From assembly GCA_020343595.1 (NCBI GenBank), contig CP070802.1:1044814-1077330 (forward strand): DNA of 32,517 nucleotides. The letters are read 5' to 3'. The DNA comes from Caldifarciminota bacterium. GTDB lineage: Bacteria > Hydrothermota > Tepidihabitantia > SM23-42. Shown piece by piece: positions 1 to 7,491 of the stretch. The notes below the pieces were generated by a model. It was not told the origin of the DNA, ran no database searches, and saw only the letters and a program-made list of their open reading frames with translations. A program made the position numbers and the translations under genes. Numbering within the stretch: position 1 is the first letter of the stretch; every line of letters starts with the position of its first letter.

Positions 1-1537
1 AAAGTATTACTCTCGTTCCCACGCTCAGTTCCTGGGTAAGCGCGTCACGATTAGAGGTAAGATTAGAAAAGCGAGGCGTGTTTCCAGATCGGCGGTGCTG
101 ACGGGAAGAATCGTCGAGTCAAGTGACCACGAACACATATTTGGATTCGTTTTCAGCCCGGTCCGGGTATATATCGACCGATTACTCAATAGCCTATTTG
201 AAGATGACCAGTACAGCATAGCCAGCGGTTTGACATTGGGGGGCAGCGGACGTCTGCGAGGTGAATTGAGGGAGGTCTTCAGTCGGGCCGGGACACTGCA
301 CGTACTTGCTGTATCAGGTTTGCATGTTGGCTTTGTTGGAGCATTCTTCGGTGCAGTGTTGCTCTTCATACCACTGGATTACCGGGTGAAATTCATCATC
401 GTTGTATGCGCGCTGCTTGTGTACGCAGGTGTGAGCGGGTTCCGTCCCAGTGTTTGCCGGGCAACTCTCATGGCTTTCCTCTTCGGATTGGCTCTGGTAT
501 CGCAGAGGAATGTCGAGAGCATGCATATCCTGAACATAACGGCAATTGTGTTTCTGGTATTCGACCCATTAATGTTATTTGATGTTGGTGCCCAGCTTTC
601 ATTCGCTGCGGTTTATGGCATACTTTATCTGTATCCGCGATTTGAGGATCGCATCATCGGAAAAGTACGCAGGCGACCGTGGAAGGTGATACTCAGGATG
701 ATGGCTGTGTCGTTATCCGCACAGCTTTTCGTGGCACCTTTGCTCATCTATTATTTCAACAGGTTACCGGTGTACGCAGTATTTGCTAATCTACTTGTCG
801 TACCACTCGCGTCGGTGGTGATATTCTTGCTCTTTCTCTGTTTTTCTGTGGGCTGGATATGTTCTGCTTTCGCCAGAATGATCGCAGTGCCGGCAGGTAT
901 CCTCATTTACGTCCTGAAGGCCTTCGCGAATTTCTTTGCTGCTCTTCCACTGTCCTCGTTGGAAATTAACGTGAGCCCTCTTTTTACGTTCCTAATCTAC
1001 TTTGTGGCATGGAAGAGAATAAGATTCCTGGTGCTTTGTATAATGTTGGTTCTTGCTTTCCTTCTTTCGATTGCCCGATCGGTCGATTGCCTGGTCGTGT
1101 GTGAATCACCGCGCGGGATTCTCATCGGGATGCCCGGCGACACAAAGATCTTATTGACCAAGAGGTTTTCCCACGCACAACGCGAATTTCTCCAGAAGCA
1201 CGGTGTTGATGTTCCGGACTATCTCATTGCAGAAAATGGGAGCCATTCTGCTAAATTGGGTTTTATCCAGTGGCCAGAGGACCTGCAATCGCTCGGATTT
1301 GAATACGGTGATCTCCAGATCGCGATCTGCGACCGATTACAGATAAGATACGGCAACTGCATGATGGAATATCCCCGGGTATATTTTGCGGGAAGAGCGG
1401 AAGGCGAAGAGATAAGGTACATGATTTCCAACGGCAGGACAAGCTATTTTGTTGAAGGACAATTATATAACACGGTCTTGGAACAGATGATCGTCGATCT
1501 GCGGACAACGATGGTCCGGATTAGATTACTTTTTTGA
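1..1537 (+). CDS. comEC: ComEC/Rec2-family DNA uptake channel, 5' end outside window
   Basis: Polytopic inner-membrane protein of the ComEC/Rec2 family, which carries single-stranded DNA across the cytoplasmic membrane during natural transformation. The frame is open to the left edge (in frame from base 2), so the true start lies upstream; the GTG at 95 is internal. After a short soluble stretch comes the family hallmark, an LHVLAVSGLHVGF block at 299-337, followed by many hydrophobic segments of the Competence domain up to about base 1090. The last 140 or so residues are soluble and sit where many ComEC proteins carry a metallo-beta-lactamase-like domain, but no HxHxDH motif is visible, so this part is short or degenerate. 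The gene ends convergently with the ammonia-lyase gene 44 bases away, and I see no clear terminator between them. No other competence gene is in view. Confidence 0.9.
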   Translation, partial: KYYSRSHAQFLGKRVTIRGKIRKARRVSRSAVLTGRIVESSDHEHIFGFVFSPVRVYIDRLLNSLFEDDQYSIASGLTLGGSGRLRGELREVFSRAGTLHVLAVSGLHVGFVGAFFGAVLLFIPLDYRVKFIIVVCALLVYAGVSGFRPSVCRATLMAFLFGLALVSQRNVESMHILNITAIVFLVFDPLMLFDVGAQLSFAAVYGILYLYPRFEDRIIGKVRRRPWKVILRMMAVSLSAQLFVAPLLIYYFNRLPVYAVFANLLVVPLASVVIFLLFLCFSVGWICSAFARMIAVPAGILIYVLKAFANFFAALPLSSLEINVSPLFTFLIYFVAWKRIRFLVLCIMLVLAFLLSIARSVDCLVVCESPRGILIGMPGDTKILLTKRFSHAQREFLQKHGVDVPDYLIAENGSHSAKLGFIQWPEDLQSLGFEYGDLQIAICDRLQIRYGNCMMEYPRVYFAGRAEGEEIRYMISNGRTSYFVEGQLYNTVLEQMIVDLRTTMVRIRLLF

Positions 1538-1581
1538 TTATTATAAGGAAATGAATTAAACGATCTTAGTTTTGGTTCAAC

Positions 1582-3105
1582 TCATCCGAGGCTACCAACC
1601 GCTTTTTCAACCGCGTCGAGAATTTGGCACGATTTGACCAACTCTTTCATCTTGTTATGGTCGTCGTACAGTGGGCGGTCCTCATCGAGGTGCGCGACGT
1701 GCTTGCGTATTGTTTTTTTCGCGGTGGCGACACCCTTGCCAGGATTGAATTCACGGAAATCGAGGGCCTGCGCTGCGGCCATGAATTCGATTCCCAGAAT
1801 TCCATATGCATTATCGATGATCTGAAGGTTTTTGAGCGCGGTGTTCATCCCCATCGAAACGAAATCCTCCTGATCGGCGGCGGCAGGAATCGACATTGTC
1901 GCAGCCGGTGCAGAAAGAATACGCTGCTCAACGATTAATGTATCTGCGGTGTACTGGCTGAGCATCAATCCCGAGAACATACCGGCTCCTTTGGTGAGGA
2001 AGGCCGGCAAACCGACGCTGAGGTTCGGGTTCGTCATTCGATTCAAACGTCGCTCCGAGAGCACGCAGACCATTGTTACGGCCGCGCCGACCATTTCCAT
2101 GGGGAGCGATACGGGTGTACCCTGGAAGTTGGCACCGGTTATGGTTAATTTGTATTCAGGGAAGAATACCGGGTTGTCTCCGGCGCCGTTGAGTTCGATC
2201 TCGACCTGTTTTCTGGCATGGGTAAGCGCATCGTGCGCCGCACCAATAACCTGTGGTGATGAGCGCATTGAGTAGGCATCTTGAACTTTCATCTTGTGCT
2301 TGCCAGTCTGTAGATCACTGCCCTCGATGCATTTCATGATCGCCCGCGCAGATCTGACCGCGCCGGCAAACCCCCTGGCCTCGTGCAAACGGCTGTCGTA
2401 CGGTTTCAGGTTAGCAAGGAGCGCCTCGAGCGTCATGGCACAGGCGATTTCTGCTTGTTTGAGCCAACGATTGATATCGAAAAGTTGGAGGGCACTTATC
2501 GCGGTGATCAAATTGGACCCATTTATGCAGGAAAGACCATCGCGTGCCTGCAGTCCGGGGATTTCGATGCCTGCTTTTTCCATTGCGACCTTACCAGGTA
2601 AGCGTTGTCCTTTGTAGAATGCCTCTCCTTCTCCCATCATTAACAGGGCGATCTGAGACATCGGTGCGAGGTCACCGCACGCTCCTACCGAGCCTTTCTG
2701 ACAGACCACCGGTGTTACACCTTTGTTCAGCATTTCAACAAAGGTCAGCGGTATTTCGGGCCGGCATCCAGACATGCCTTTGCTCATGACATTTACCCGA
2801 CTGGCCATGGCACCACGTATGTGCTCGATCGGTGCTGGTTCACCAATCCCTGCGGCGTGATTGTATATCAAGTACCGCTGGAATTGCCTGACCTGCTCAT
2901 CGGTAAGCACCACCTCGGAGAGTTCGCCAATCCCGGTGTTGATGCCATACATGATTTCCTTTGCCTTGATCTTTTCCTCGATGAGAGCGCGGCACTCCTT
3001 GATCTTCTTTAGTGATTTCGGTGCGATCTCGACCTTTTCGTTGTTACGCGCGATATCAACAAGTTTTTCGATCGTCAAATGCTCACCATCCAACACGATT
3101 GCCAT
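1582..3105 (-). CDS. hutH: Histidine ammonia-lyase-like MIO enzyme (aromatic amino acid lyase family)
   Basis: A 507-residue cytoplasmic member of the MIO-dependent ammonia-lyase family; HutH removes ammonia from L-histidine to give urocanate. Numbering matches Pseudomonas putida HutH closely: Tyr53 (YGINTG), His83 (NHAAG) and Asn195 all fall in place. The cofactor triad reads Ala142-Cys143-Gly144 (GSVGACGDLAP, codon TGC) instead of Ala-Ser-Gly. The usual RCQPQV reads RSSPQV (281-286) and QEDHVSM reads QEDFVSM, so the substrate may not be histidine. No hutU, hutI or hutG lies nearby, which adds to that doubt. ATG start with an AAAAGGAGA ribosome site, about 67 bases after the predicted transcription start. 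Family assignment is firm; histidine specificity is about even odds. Confidence 0.85.
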   Translation of the reverse strand: MAIVLDGEHLTIEKLVDIARNNEKVEIAPKSLKKIKECRALIEEKIKAKEIMYGINTGIGELSEVVLTDEQVRQFQRYLIYNHAAGIGEPAPIEHIRGAMASRVNVMSKGMSGCRPEIPLTFVEMLNKGVTPVVCQKGSVGACGDLAPMSQIALLMMGEGEAFYKGQRLPGKVAMEKAGIEIPGLQARDGLSCINGSNLITAISALQLFDINRWLKQAEIACAMTLEALLANLKPYDSRLHEARGFAGAVRSARAIMKCIEGSDLQTGKHKMKVQDAYSMRSSPQVIGAAHDALTHARKQVEIELNGAGDNPVFFPEYKLTITGANFQGTPVSLPMEMVGAAVTMVCVLSERRLNRMTNPNLSVGLPAFLTKGAGMFSGLMLSQYTADTLIVEQRILSAPAATMSIPAAADQEDFVSMGMNTALKNLQIIDNAYGILGIEFMAAAQALDFREFNPGKGVATAKKTIRKHVAHLDEDRPLYDDHNKMKELVKSCQILDAVEKAVGSLG

Positions 3106-3178
3106 AGATTCTCCTTTTCATCTCCAACTAAAAGACATAGATTGCACAATGAACTTTCTTATTTTCACAGGATGTTAC

Positions 3179-3206
3179 ATACTAATCAGAATAGACCAAA
3201 AGTCAA
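3179..3206 (-). promoter_or_regulatory. Sigma70-like promoter of the ammonia-lyase gene
   Basis: On the minus strand, -35 TTGACT (3206-3201) and -10 TAGTAT (3184-3179) are separated by 16 bp. Transcription would start near 3172, leaving a leader of about 67 bases that includes the AAAAGGAGA site. Confidence 0.6.
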
Positions 3207-3269
3207 CCTTGTTGAGATAGTTATGAATTCCGAACATATCTTTTTTCGATCGGAGGGTGTGATGTGTGC

Positions 3270-3298
3270 TTGACGCATGTCCGATTGGACGCTATACT
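3270..3298 (+). promoter_or_regulatory. Promoter of the radical SAM gene, implying a leaderless mRNA
   Basis: -35 TTGACG (3270-3275), a 17-bp spacer, then -10 TATACT (3293-3298). The predicted transcription start (about 3304-3305) coincides with an ATG at 3304. The upstream ATG at 3277 lies between the -35 and -10 boxes and so would not be in the transcript. This promoter decides the start chosen for the next gene. Confidence 0.6.
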
Positions 3299-3303
3299 CT
3301 TCC

Positions 3304-4341
3304 ATGCGTTGCGAATCGTGCGGAAAAGAGCGGTCTTTGTCGAAGACGATGCCTTATTGTTCCGACTGTATCCGTGATCGGTTTGGGGAAATGGAGAAGG
3401 ATATCCTCAAGATCCATGGCAGGACGAGAAAAGAATTTGGGCTGCCGCCGGTAGCGCCTGATAGCAGCACCGGAATTGAATGCTCTATGTGTGTCAATGG
3501 ATGTCGTATCGCAGAAGGTGAATTCGGATATTGCGGTGTGCGGCAGAACACCGGCAGCAGGATCGTGGGTCCGGATGAGAACTGGGTTTACGCCGATTGG
3601 TACCACGATCCACTACCGACAAATTGCGTTGCCGACTGGGTATGTAGTGGCAGTAAGGATCATGGTTTCACCAATCTGGCAATCTTCTATGAGGCTTGCA
3701 CTTTCAACTGTCTTTTCTGCCAGAACTGGCACTACCGCGAGCGTAAGACCAAGACCAAGGCCGAAGATCTCCTGCGGGCGGTTGATGCTACAACCGGCTG
3801 TGTCTGTTTCTTTGGCGGTGATCCAACACCATTCGTTCGGCATAGCCTGAAATTCGCAGAACAACTTCGGGAGCGAAGAAGAAAACTTAGAATCTGCTGG
3901 GAGACCAACGGTTCGATTTCGCCTGATCTGATGGAGAGATGCGTTGACCTTGCCCTTGTTACAGATGGTTGTATCAAGATCGATCTCAAGGCCCGAAACG
4001 AGCATCTCAACATCGCATTGTGCGGCACATCGAATGCAAATACGCTGTTGAATATCGAACTGTGCGCAAAATCCATGACGAAGAGAGAAAAACCGCCTCT
4101 CTTGGTAGTGAGCACATTGCTAATACCCGGGTATATCGACGAAACAGAAATACGTTCGATGGCGCAGTTCCTCAGTTCGGTAGACCCTGATATACCCTGG
4201 TCATTCCTTGGCTTTTACCCTCATTTTCGTTTCAATGACATGCCGTGCACTGCACATCAACAGGCCGACATGGCACTGTCTATAGCCAACAGTTACGGCA
4301 TAAAGAATACACATCTGGGAAACTTGCACCTATTGCAGTAA
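3304..4341 (+). CDS. Radical SAM protein, PflA/AmmeMemoRadiSam-like
   Basis: About 345 residues from the ATG at 3304; an ATG at 3277 would add nine residues but lies inside the promoter. The radical SAM cluster motif CxxxCxxC is at about residues 132-139 (ACTFNCLFCQNW), followed by a GGDP segment typical of the pyruvate-formate-lyase-activase-like branch. Before it come two Cys-rich stretches: CESC...YCSDC at the N-terminus and CSMC...C...YCGVR at about 60-77, which may bind a metal or extra iron-sulfur cluster. Such proteins use S-adenosylmethionine to make a radical and modify or activate a partner; the partner is unknown. Homologues I recall start with a similar short Cys motif, which supports the later start. 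It is transcribed alone; no glycyl-radical enzyme is in the window. Confidence 0.8.
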   Translation: MRCESCGKERSLSKTMPYCSDCIRDRFGEMEKDILKIHGRTRKEFGLPPVAPDSSTGIECSMCVNGCRIAEGEFGYCGVRQNTGSRIVGPDENWVYADWYHDPLPTNCVADWVCSGSKDHGFTNLAIFYEACTFNCLFCQNWHYRERKTKTKAEDLLRAVDATTGCVCFFGGDPTPFVRHSLKFAEQLRERRRKLRICWETNGSISPDLMERCVDLALVTDGCIKIDLKARNEHLNIALCGTSNANTLLNIELCAKSMTKREKPPLLVVSTLLIPGYIDETEIRSMAQFLSSVDPDIPWSFLGFYPHFRFNDMPCTAHQQADMALSIANSYGIKNTHLGNLHLLQ

Positions 4342-4442
4342 TTGTGTAGTCACGGTTTCGCCCTGCTGTGTAGATTGCTCAAATCACATTAAACAATATA
4401 TTGGAAAAGTCGGGACATGCGGATGTGCGGGGCAAATAACCA

Positions 4443-4470
4443 TTGATTACGATTGAATTCAGTGTATACT
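4443..4470 (+). promoter_or_regulatory. Promoter of the flippase gene, very short leader
   Basis: -35 TTGATT (4443-4448), 16-bp spacer, -10 TATACT (4465-4470). Transcription would begin near 4477, only about nine bases before the ATG at 4486, so there is no room for a Shine-Dalgarno site. Confidence 0.6.
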
Positions 4471-4485
4471 GAGTTCGTAAATATA

Positions 4486-5892
4486 ATGAAGAAAATATCG
4501 AGAAATCTTCTCGCAGTGTTTTTCAGTGACGGCATAACCCGTATCATCGGTTTTGCAGCGACAGTCTACATAGCGCGGTTGCTGGCGGTCGAAGGTTTTG
4601 GCTTGATAAATTTCGGGCTGGCTTTTATCAGCTACGCGCTGTTGTTCGCCAACCCCGGCTTGACCGTTATCGGTGCTCGCGAGGTCGCAAAGGATACGAG
4701 CGACCGTCGTTTCATCGAGGAGGTTCTTGGTTTACGTCTATTATTGGCCCTTGCCGTTTTCATTGTTCTCATCGCAGGAACGTTCTTCATCGCGCATGAA
4801 GGTACGACCAAGCAGATCATTCTCGTCTACTCGCTTACGTTGTTCCCTTTTGCTGTACTGCTGGAGTTTGTATTTCAGGGCAGGGAAGAGATGGTCTATA
4901 TTGGCATCAGTCGTATTCTCCAGTATGCCGTGTATCTGGTCATTATTGTCATTTTCGTAAGGAGCACGCGTGATATTCTTATCGTTCCACTCTCCTTCGT
5001 TATTGGATATGTAGTGTCGGCACTATTTCTACTGGTCATTTATATCAAGAAATACCGGTCGTTCAGACTCCGTTTTTCTCTATCACATTGGCGCTTGATT
5101 CTGGCGGCATCTATCCCGGTGGGGCTGGCCATCATCTTCAATCAGGTGACGATAAGTCTGCCGCCGATCGTCCTCGGTTTGCTCAAGACCAGCTATCATG
5201 TCGGTGTCTTCAGCGCAGCCTACAAGGTCGTCTTTACTTTGTTGATAATAGAAAGAGTGTTCTACTATGTTTTCTTCCCGGTGCTCTCCAGACAATACGC
5301 AGATAGCCCGGAAAAACTTAAGAGCAATTTCTCGTTTCTGACCAGATTTCTCTTCGCACTCACCATTCCGCTGTCGCTCGGCGGATTGGTGCTCGCGCCA
5401 GGCGTTGTCGATTTTATATTTGGCCAGGCGTTTCATGAAGCCACGAATGTATTACGCGTTCTACTGCTCTATTTCATGATCGTACCGATCAATACGATCT
5501 ATGGCTACGGATTGATCGCAATAGATAGAGAAAAGCAATTCTCCAGGATCATCACAGTGACTGCGGTTATCAGCGGGGTGTTGATCGTCTTGTTGGGTTG
5601 GCAATTTGGCTTCTACGGCGCCGCACTTGCGCTGCTGATCAGCGAATCGCTCAGCATCTATCTTATGCACCGGGCCTTGAAGCGGGTCGTTCAGTTCGAA
5701 AGCGTGCGGCATACTCTGAAACCACTGGCTGCGGCGATCGTGATGGTCGTTGTTTTGTACCTCGTACAGTCCTGGCATTTATTCACGGCGATCACAGCCG
5801 GTGTCAGTGTTTACCTTGCAGTGTTCTATCTGATCAGGGGATTCACCGTAGAGGATCTGATGAATATCAGGAAGATGTTCAGATCGCGGTAG
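4486..5892 (+). CDS. Polysaccharide/lipid-linked oligosaccharide flippase (MOP superfamily, Wzx-like)
   Basis: About 468 residues with hydrophobic segments along nearly the whole length (12-14 predicted), starting MKKISRNLL and then a first helix with FFSDGITRIIGF. This layout fits the Wzx/RfbX branch of the MOP exporters, which flip undecaprenyl-linked sugar units across the inner membrane for O-antigen, capsule or similar glycans. A TTG at 4453 would add 11 residues but lies inside the promoter, so the ATG at 4486 is preferred. No glycosyltransferases lie beside it, so the glycan cannot be inferred. It ends at a bidirectional terminator shared with the convergent lipoprotein gene. Confidence 0.85.
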   Translation: MKKISRNLLAVFFSDGITRIIGFAATVYIARLLAVEGFGLINFGLAFISYALLFANPGLTVIGAREVAKDTSDRRFIEEVLGLRLLLALAVFIVLIAGTFFIAHEGTTKQIILVYSLTLFPFAVLLEFVFQGREEMVYIGISRILQYAVYLVIIVIFVRSTRDILIVPLSFVIGYVVSALFLLVIYIKKYRSFRLRFSLSHWRLILAASIPVGLAIIFNQVTISLPPIVLGLLKTSYHVGVFSAAYKVVFTLLIIERVFYYVFFPVLSRQYADSPEKLKSNFSFLTRFLFALTIPLSLGGLVLAPGVVDFIFGQAFHEATNVLRVLLLYFMIVPINTIYGYGLIAIDREKQFSRIITVTAVISGVLIVLLGWQFGFYGAALALLISESLSIYLMHRALKRVVQFESVRHTLKPLAAAIVMVVVLYLVQSWHLFTAITAGVSVYLAVFYLIRGFTVEDLMNIRKMFRSR

Positions 5893-5922
5893 GCGAGGCG
5901 GTTATCGACTGCATTTAAAAGA

Positions 5923-5949
5923 AAGAGGGCTGCCAGGGGCAGCCCTCTT
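5923..5949. terminator. Bidirectional intrinsic terminator between flippase and lipoprotein genes
   Basis: Perfect 11-bp stem (AAGAGGGCTGC at 5923-5933 with GCAGCCCTCTT at 5939-5949) and a 5-base loop. On the minus strand it is followed by a T-rich run (TTTCTTTT), so it best serves the lipoprotein gene; the plus-side tail is weaker. Confidence 0.85.
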
Positions 5950-5972
5950 GCATCTTATCTTTACTGCTAATT

Positions 5973-6590
5973 CTACTGAATCGTACTGCTGACCAATTCT
6001 TTGGTTAATTCGGTTGTCATCGCCGGCGTCAGCGTGATCATGTGATACCTGACAATGCCGACTCCTTCGGCAAACCAGTTGTCCTGGGTCTGGCCAAGCG
6101 ATGTAAATCTGACATCCCAGCAGTCTGAGTATGTTCCAGCGGGAACCGTTATGTCATCCTGTCCGAGTACTTCAGCCGTGAGCGTGTCGGTGGTGTCTGC
6201 GTATACGGTCCACGTGCTGCCTTGTTCAAAGGGGAAGACCAGGCCTGTGTCCGGGTCAGTATCCGCGAGGTCATTATATATGAGCATGCGGTCTCCGTCC
6301 GATAGAAGGTAGGTTGTGTCAACGTGATCTGTCATGGTCGTGTCGTCCCAGAGTGTGGTCGTAACCTGTTCCAGTACATCGATGTTACTATTGAGGATCG
6401 TTTCCCGCGTGATCTCGGTCGTTGACGTACCGGTGTACTGAGTCGTGTCAGTCGTCATGATCATTCTGTATACGATGTTATAGTTCCATATGTTGCCGAC
6501 CGCAAGCGGGAAGTAATTTTCGCCATCACTCTCGCCGTTGCAGCTTACTATCAATGCCATTAGCGGCAGTAACCAGATCAGTTTTTTCAC
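5973..6590 (-). CDS. Predicted lipoprotein, PLAVGN-type paralogue 1
   Basis: A 205-residue secreted protein whose function I do not recognise. A basic N-terminus, hydrophobic stretch and lipobox (ALIVSC, Cys17) predict export and lipid anchoring. The mature part opens with FPLAVGNIWNY and is rich in Thr and Asp, with an LWDD motif and a PAGTYSDCWDV motif, suggesting a beta-rich outer-surface domain. It shares order and motifs (PLAVG, WDDT, SD/ND..DP/EPDT, DCW, GxGxxxxH, LxKEL) with the next gene, so the two are tandem paralogues. GTG start with an AAAGGAGA site, and its own promoter. Confidence 0.75.
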   Translation of the reverse strand: MKKLIWLLPLMALIVSCNGESDGENYFPLAVGNIWNYNIVYRMIMTTDTTQYTGTSTTEITRETILNSNIDVLEQVTTTLWDDTTMTDHVDTTYLLSDGDRMLIYNDLADTDPDTGLVFPFEQGSTWTVYADTTDTLTAEVLGQDDITVPAGTYSDCWDVRFTSLGQTQDNWFAEGVGIVRYHMITLTPAMTTELTKELVSSTIQ

Positions 6591-6623
6591 TATGTCTCCT
6601 TTCGTTGTAGTATATGAGCGGTA

Positions 6624-6651
6624 AGTATACAGAAATAAACGATATAGTCAA
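6624..6651 (-). promoter_or_regulatory. Promoter of lipoprotein paralogue 1
   Basis: Minus strand: -35 TTGACT (6651-6646), 16-bp spacer, -10 TATACT (6629-6624). Start predicted near 6617, about 27 bases before the GTG codon. Confidence 0.65.
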
Positions 6652-6733
6652 TACGTGTCGGGGCTTGAATGCTCTCGTAAATTGCCAACGAAATGCACAA
6701 TCTGTATTATCCAGGACAATTCGCAACGATGTC

Positions 6734-7321
6734 TTAGCGCCTTGTAAAATCTGTGAGTTCCTTCAAGAATTCGCTGGTGCTGCCGACGAAATGATGCTTG
6801 ATGAGTCCGATGCCGGGCGCAAGCCAGCTGTGGCCCGTGGCATTCAAACCTGTGTACTCAACGTGCCAGCAGTCATTGAATGTATGAGCGTGAACAATGA
6901 CGTCCTCAATGCCTACCGCCTCCCCGGTCATGTCCCCCCAGGGTTCGGTGCGCACGGTCCAGAGATTTCCGAGAACAAGGGGCAACACAAATAATGTGTC
7001 AGGCTCAGAATCATTGAGGTCGCTATAGAAAAGAACATTTCCATCCGTTTCCTGTATGTAAGAGGTGTCAAGCCAGGCCGTTGTTGCTGTGTCATCCCAT
7101 TCCGTAGATGTAACCTGCTCGAATAATACGCCATGGGGTGATGAGACCTCAGCAGTGATCGTTGAGATCTGGACCCCGGTGATCGTTAGTGTATCAATTT
7201 GGGTCACAGCGTACTCCCATTGGAGTCCAACTGCCAGCGGATGATAGTCCTCGTCGTCCTCCTCATTGCCGCAGCCAATAAGCAATATGGCTGCGACCAT
7301 CAACAAGAAATATTCCTTCAT
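6734..7321 (-). CDS. Predicted lipoprotein, PLAVGN-type paralogue 2
   Basis: About 195 residues from the ATG at 7321. An ATG at 7336 would place the GGGAGGA ribosome site inside the coding region, so the later start is chosen. The lipobox LLIGC follows a short hydrophobic signal, then an acidic stretch (NEEDDEDYH) and PLAVGLQWEY. Motifs match the neighbouring paralogue in the same order: WDDTATT, LNDSEPDT, FNDCWHV, GIGLIKHH, FLKELT. Function unknown; probably a surface-anchored lipoprotein made alongside its paralogue, although each has its own promoter. Confidence 0.75.
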   Translation of the reverse strand: MKEYFLLMVAAILLIGCGNEEDDEDYHPLAVGLQWEYAVTQIDTLTITGVQISTITAEVSSPHGVLFEQVTSTEWDDTATTAWLDTSYIQETDGNVLFYSDLNDSEPDTLFVLPLVLGNLWTVRTEPWGDMTGEAVGIEDVIVHAHTFNDCWHVEYTGLNATGHSWLAPGIGLIKHHFVGSTSEFLKELTDFTRR

Positions 7322-7351
7322 TGTCAGTCCTCCCATTTTTTATCATAGAGT

Positions 7352-7379
7352 AATATATAGGCAGGCCGGAAGTTGTCAA
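7352..7379 (-). promoter_or_regulatory. Promoter of lipoprotein paralogue 2
   Basis: Minus strand: -35 TTGACA (7379-7374), 16-bp spacer, -10 TATATT (7357-7352). Its -35 box lies only 5 bp from the -35 box of the divergent aldehyde dehydrogenase promoter. Confidence 0.7.
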
Positions 7380-7384
7380 TCATG

Positions 7385-7412
7385 TTGACTTTGCCAAAAA
7401 AATCCATATAAT
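7385..7412 (+). promoter_or_regulatory. Promoter of the aldehyde dehydrogenase/aminotransferase operon
   Basis: -35 TTGACT (7385-7390), 16-bp spacer with an A-tract, and a consensus -10 TATAAT (7407-7412). Transcription would start near 7419, giving a leader of about 73 bases with an AGGAGG site 5 bases before the ATG. Confidence 0.75.
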
Positions 7413-7491
7413 ATAGGCGAGTTTTATACTGTCGTTCCTGGCGATTTCAGGCTAATTTTATCCGCAAAAATTACTATAAACAGGAGGATTT

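Noticed and set aside
3262..3279. A Sec-containing start MCA-Sec-RM for the radical SAM protein, or a three-codon leader peptide
   Set aside because: The segment overlaps a convincing promoter for the gene, has no hairpin like the two HdrA cases, and the family motif begins at the later ATG.
4342..4442. Possible small RNA or terminator between the radical SAM and flippase genes
   Set aside because: No stable hairpin with a T-run or other recognisable structure was found.
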